In this document: piece after piece, positions 60,247-64,000 of the stretch
Layout: each line of letters starts with the position of its first letter
Position numbering within the stretch: position 1 is the first letter of the stretch
NCBI GenBank assembly: GCA_023375785.1
Contig: SZWC01000095.1
Coordinates: forward strand, 388,277-452,276
Length of the DNA: 64,000 nt
DNA from: Penium margaritaceum
Lineage: Eukaryota > Streptophyta > Zygnematophyceae > Desmidiales > Peniaceae
Direction: 5' to 3'
Made by a program: the position numbers and the translations under genes
The notes under the pieces: model-generated
Seen by the model: only the letters and a program-made list of their open reading frames with translations
Told to the model about the DNA's origin: nothing
The model's database searches: none

Positions 60247-60976
60247 TGTTGAAATTTGACATAACAGAATCTTTACGAATCTTTAGATGTAGTTTCCTGA
60301 ATGATCTTCTCTTCAATGCTTTGGTGAATTGTTGGTGATGATCTCTTAGACACGTGTCACCACTCATATACACACAGGCACTCTTGCCTCAGAAATGTCA
60401 TTGACTATGCGATTCAAGAGTATGGGCTGAAGGCACGGTTACACGACTCGTCTCACAAGATTTTCAACGGTACCAAGCTTGTTCAAAATGATCTCACACA
60501 GACGAAGTGATAACAAATACAAACCTACAGCTACTTGTCTGTCTGTACTAGATAATAGCATAAAAGAACAAGTGTTTACGTAGTCCGGTATCCTTGTGTC
60601 TTCCAGTTCTCAGTCAAAGGATCTCCCGGACGTGTTTGATGATCTCCGATCATTGGCAGACCAAGGTTGGCGGATGCCCAGCACCCTCGGTGCGATCCAC
60701 GGACGAGATCGTCCGGATCTGCGGTAGCTTCCCATGGCCGTTGATCTTTCTCGGGCATTTGTCTCGAGAGGACCAAATGGTCACACTTCTCAACTCAGCA
60801 ACGGCTGCGATCATTCCACTGCCCTCGCAATGATTCGTGATCACAGGATCCATCTTAAGAAAGAGCAATATCTTCCGCGTGCTCCTGTCCCTTGCCACGC
60901 TAGCAGAATTGGAGTCGAGAGGAACTCACGCTCACACTCTCGCTTAGTCTGCTAGGCCACACACCCTGTTTGTCCA
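60247..60976 (-). repeat. Copia-F 5' LTR, inner part
   Basis: 730 bp matching 53819-54546 with scattered changes. It begins (minus sense) at TGGACAAACAGGG and ends TTCAACA. Its outer part is replaced by the Copia-H-type segment 60977-61277. Confidence 0.88.
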
Positions 60977-61277
60977 CTTTCCATACCTACCTGCCAAGTT
61001 TCAGGTCACAGGTAGGTTTTGAAACTTAAGACCAAAACTATATCGATTTCTAGCTGTGAGTTGCAAATGAGTTTGGCAGGGGAAACTAAGCATGAGGTGA
61101 CACTGTTGGGCTCTAGTGAGAGGGAGATGAGCCATGCAAGCAGGATGGAGACAACCACTCGTGCATAGCTTGAGGATCGCGTGCCGTCATGGTGCGTCAC
61201 CTCCACTCTCTGCGCCAACATGCCTTGTGCATGCACGTCCACACGACAGAGAGAATATGTACAATGAGGGATTAACA
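60977..61277 (-). repeat. Outer LTR segment belonging to Copia-H, now beside Copia-F
   Basis: On the minus strand it starts TGTTAATCCCTCATTG at 61277 and ends GGTATGGAAAG. It matches 20120-20420 of the Copia-H 3' LTR over its full 301 bp and has no counterpart in Copia-F's other LTR. Confidence 0.87.
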
Positions 61278-61374
61278 CAACTGCCTACTACTTAGCCCGA
61301 GGTGAGCACGTCAAAATCGGGCTACTCTCGGGAGGTGGTCTTTTTCAACCACTAGCCTATAGGGCTCAACAGAG

Positions 61375-63110
61375 GGCTGATTTGGTGGGTAGATGCTGGA
61401 CTCTCAGTGTTTAGAGTGGCAAGCCTGGCACAAAGGCACTTGGCCTGAGTGTCTAAGCAGACTACATTGAGGTGAATTCATCATACCTTATAGGCCACGA
61501 GTTGGTTTCCCATCAGTTCTTGATCTCTTGTGATGTCGCAACTTATATTGTTGTGGTCAGACCGAGTCCGGAAGCGTGCCTTTTGGCCACCCACAGCTCT
61601 TCCTCAATGGTGCCCGATCCACGCACGTGAAAGGAGGAAATTATGGCTAGGGACATAGAGCTGTGACATGCTTCTTGGGAGGATGAGATGTGAGCCATGT
61701 GTAAGTGTAGTGTTTATGAGCTTGTCGACATCTCGCTTAGGCAAAAGGGCATACATGCTAAGTAGGTGTTTTGCAAGAAGATGAAGCCTAACAACTCACT
61801 GTCACTACAAGGATCACTTGATGGCCAAGGGATTCTCAGAGGTTGAGGGTGTAGATTTTATTGACATATTTGTACCATATGGCCATATGGACATATGACC
61901 ACCAATTGCACCTTGTTTTGATTTGGTGCTCACCACGATTACGAGCTGCACTAGATAGATGTAAACAACATGTTCCTCCATTACACTTTAGAAGAGGAGA
62001 TCTACATGGTTCAAATAACAAGCTATGAGGTCAGTGAAAACATCTGACACTTGCACAAGGCCTTGGAAGGCTTCAACCAGTAATCCTGGTAAGGGAACTA
62101 GGAGATCACTAGTACATTGACACGTGATTACCGCATGAAGAGTGATGCCGACTCGTCCCTCTTTCTTTGATGGAGAGCTGAAAGCTTTATTTCCATCCTG
62201 GTCTATGTGGATGAAATTGTCATCACGCCTCCTTTTGATGGAAGTCGTGAAGGAGGCCAAGGAAGTCGTCCAGGCTGTGTACAAGTGAGAGGACCTTGGT
62301 CCTGCAACTATCTTCCTTGGGATAGAGATTGTACGTGATCGTCAGTTTTAGACACTCTTGCTACATCAAGAACGTTACTCTCACATTGTGTGGGAGAGGT
62401 TTGCTCACCTCTTTGGTGTAGTTCCCAGAGCCTCCACCCCTATCACACTGGAGAAGGAGGACACCCTAAAAGTGGATGATGCAGCACAATTAGGGAGAAA
62501 ATGGACATGACCTTGTACTTGTGCCTCATTGGCTCTCTGATGTACTTGGCCATGACCACAAGGCCAAACGTGACCTTCCCTATCAACCTCCTTGCTTAGT
62601 GCTCGTAGTGTCCTTGGGCAAGAACCCTTTGCGCGGTTGTGTGAGTGACGCAATATGTGGTTTCCACACCATCCCTCAGACTCTTCTTTTGCCGAAAGCG
62701 TTTGGTGGTGATTGACGACTTCACAAAAAATGACTGGGCATGGATTCCTTGATTGGTGGAGATGGACAAGCTACATGTTCCAAATGGATGGCACCATTGT
62801 GTCTTGAAACAACAGCAAGGAAGACTGCATTTCACACAGCTCATCAGAGGCTGAGTATGTTACGCTAGGGACTGGTGCTACTGAGACCGTGTGGCCATGA
62901 GTTCTGTACTGTGACAACCGGAGTGCTCTAACCATGGCTGAGAACTCTGGTCTGTTTGATGCACACACAAAGCACAATTTTGTTGAGCATAAACTTTCGT
63001 GTGGTCTTGTGGAGCGACATGCGATCTCCGTCATCTGGGCCGGCATGGACATGTAGCGGGCTGACTTCATGACCAAGGCACTAGCAAGCGAAAAGTTCGT
63101 GGTGGCCATT
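61375..63110 (+). mobile_element. Copia-E: decayed Ty1/copia RT and RNase H
   Basis: From about 61375 it matches Copia-D (36437 onward). RT traces: SEVEGVDFID near 61840; DLGPATIFLGIEIVRD near 62290. RNase H near 62840-63085: EAEYVTLGTGATETVW, CDNRSALTMAENSGLFDAHT and RADFMTKALASEKFV. It is broken in many places (well over ten) and old. LTRs were not found. Confidence 0.7.
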
Positions 63111-64000
63111 TGTTTTTCAGGCTTCTTCCCTTGCTCGAGACTGGTTGAGAGTGGGATGTGTGAGTATGGAATGTTGAGCATCTCGTTGTGCCTCTGTGTC
63201 AGTTTTTTGCGTGGACATAGGTACCATTGGTTCATGGGGGAATTTTGTGATGTGAGGCATCCCCGTCTTTCTGTACTGCTTACTCTAACCACTCAGCCGT
63301 TTCCATGCTTGTGCACATCCCTGATGCAGACCCAGCTGGCGTTGGAGCACCATCGGGTGGTGATCCCACCTAGCAGAAACTCTCATACAGTAGCTACGTT
63401 GTCTCTCAGGTGCTTACTGGGTTGCTCTGTAGTTTCCTGCTGTCGCTATGTTTTTCTTGGTCAACTGGATCTTGAGCCTGATTAGCATGTTTTGTATTCT
63501 GTATCCAAAAATCGGTATAGGACCTCTGTGTCTGATCATTCATTGCATTGGGCTCAAGATTATACATCCCTAAGTTCAAATGGGGTTGCGTTTGGATGCC
63601 TGTGCAAAAAGTTATGGTGAAACAATGGTTTTGGGCTAGTTTTTTCATAAACTGACACTGTTGCGTGTGTCATCTGCCATGCGCCGCAGCAGGTCTTTAT
63701 GCTGTGTACTTGTCAATCATCATTTCTTTGTGCATTACAAAGCTATTGAAGCTTATGAGACTTTATGCTTCCCCCTAGCCTAACCCTTGCTGTTTGTGGC
63801 AGTTGCTTGCTTGCCAGTGCATCAGCTCACTGGACAGTGTCGCCATGTCAACAATAGCAAGGGTTTTGAATCTTCTTATCAGTCTATTAGGATGAAAAGG
63901 GGCAAGAGAGAGACCCCCATGGTAATAACATCTTATATAAACTACTGCTGCACATGGGAGGGACCAAAAGGTGAAGTGCCTTTTTTGCAAAGAAAATGAT
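63111..64000. other. Right end; no gene called
   Basis: The 3' flank of Copia-E, then sequence with several short frames. A stretch at about 63802-63929 is bounded by GGCAG and GTAATA and could be an exon, but it matches no family I recognise, so it is not called. Confidence 0.45.

Larger units (their letters stand above)
53819..60976 (-). mobile_element. Copia-F: minus-strand Ty1/copia element nested in Copia-B
   Basis: Right (5') LTR part 60247-60976 and primer-binding site 60233-60244 (TGGTATCAGAGC on the minus strand). Then gag about 60200-59630 (MAATINDGDHFKVAPFDGDE), zinc knuckle CWTCKQRGHIAMDC at 59293-59252, protease near 58970-58900 with the triad (WIMDSGCTKHMTC), integrase about 58650-57430 (ELWHKRLAHVSYSTLTKMAA, MPYTPQQNGKAEQMDQTLLE), RT about 57180-56600 with ILYVDDLILFG near 56700, and RNase H about 56300-55900 (DANLSGDHTTSRSTSGYVFL, SVVALSSTEAEYIAESECTR). 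A long 3' non-coding part, polypurine tract CAAGGGGGGGAA and 3' LTR 54828-53819 follow. About five to ten breaks. LTR copies differ by a few percent by eye, so it is moderately young. Confidence 0.92.

Noticed and set aside
12440-60976. Misassembly as the cause of the hybrid LTRs
   Set aside because: Not fully excluded. The joins are reciprocal, lack small segments and restore a 5-bp target duplication, which a random misjoin would not do; neither join carries an N.
63787-63999. Possible host exon (frame containing QSIRMKRGKRETPM)
   Set aside because: Short, with no recognised family and only weak splice-like borders.

Overview
The window is a retrotransposon-dense stretch of a eukaryotic nuclear genome. 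Plant-type Copia elements, two kinds of initiator-tRNA-Met primer-binding site, a hAT transposase of the DUF659 type, a tRNA-derived SINE and long CT/GA tracts suggest a streptophyte, possibly a charophyte alga such as Chara or an early land plant. That is inference; no single-copy marker settles it. Only one host gene is convincing: the last two exons of a Gln/Ser/Gly-rich protein at 1-1482, which I could not name.

Layout. 1-1482: 3' end of the host gene. 1483-12175: gene-poor DNA with a decayed Copia (3251-5630), a large CT higher-order repeat (8071-8510), an AT microsatellite, a Copia RNase H scrap, and the 3' end of an element called Copia-B here (minus strand, 11795-12175). 12176-20718: Copia-H with a broken hAT DNA transposon in its leader. 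20976-23634: Copia-I. 24284-34690: Ty3/gypsy material carrying a SINE, two retropepsin regions, an Ala/Glu coiled-coil region and, downstream of the integrase, a cysteine-rich multi-zinc-finger region. 36430-53818: Copia-D, interrupted by Copia-B, whose single 5' LTR was hit twice by relatives: Copia-C (37806-43694, target duplication CTTCA) and Copia-A (44103-50359, target duplication TTGAC). 53819-60976: minus-strand Copia-F. 61375-63110: decayed Copia-E. No gene was seen from there to the end.

The main result is structural. The two LTRs of Copia-H do not match in their outer third, and neither do the two LTRs of Copia-F, yet each odd outer piece matches the other element. One inversion of 12440-60976 (about 48.5 kb), with breakpoints inside both 5' LTRs, explains both mismatches, re-pairs the TGCAG target duplication of Copia-F, and brings the two halves of Copia-B together. 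About 24 and 51 bp seem to have been lost at the joins.

A second result is that the A/B/C Copia family carries a primer-binding site complementary to the anticodon arm of plant initiator tRNA-Met (about nt 27-41). This is the half-tRNA priming known for Drosophila copia and yeast Ty5, not the usual 3'-end priming. Copia-F, Copia-H and the 3251 element in the same window carry the usual 3'-end type. All retroelements are treated as fossils; none looks fully intact, and Copia-A is the best preserved. Two single-N gaps (44512, 48834) are flanked by near-identical duplications that are probably assembly overlaps.
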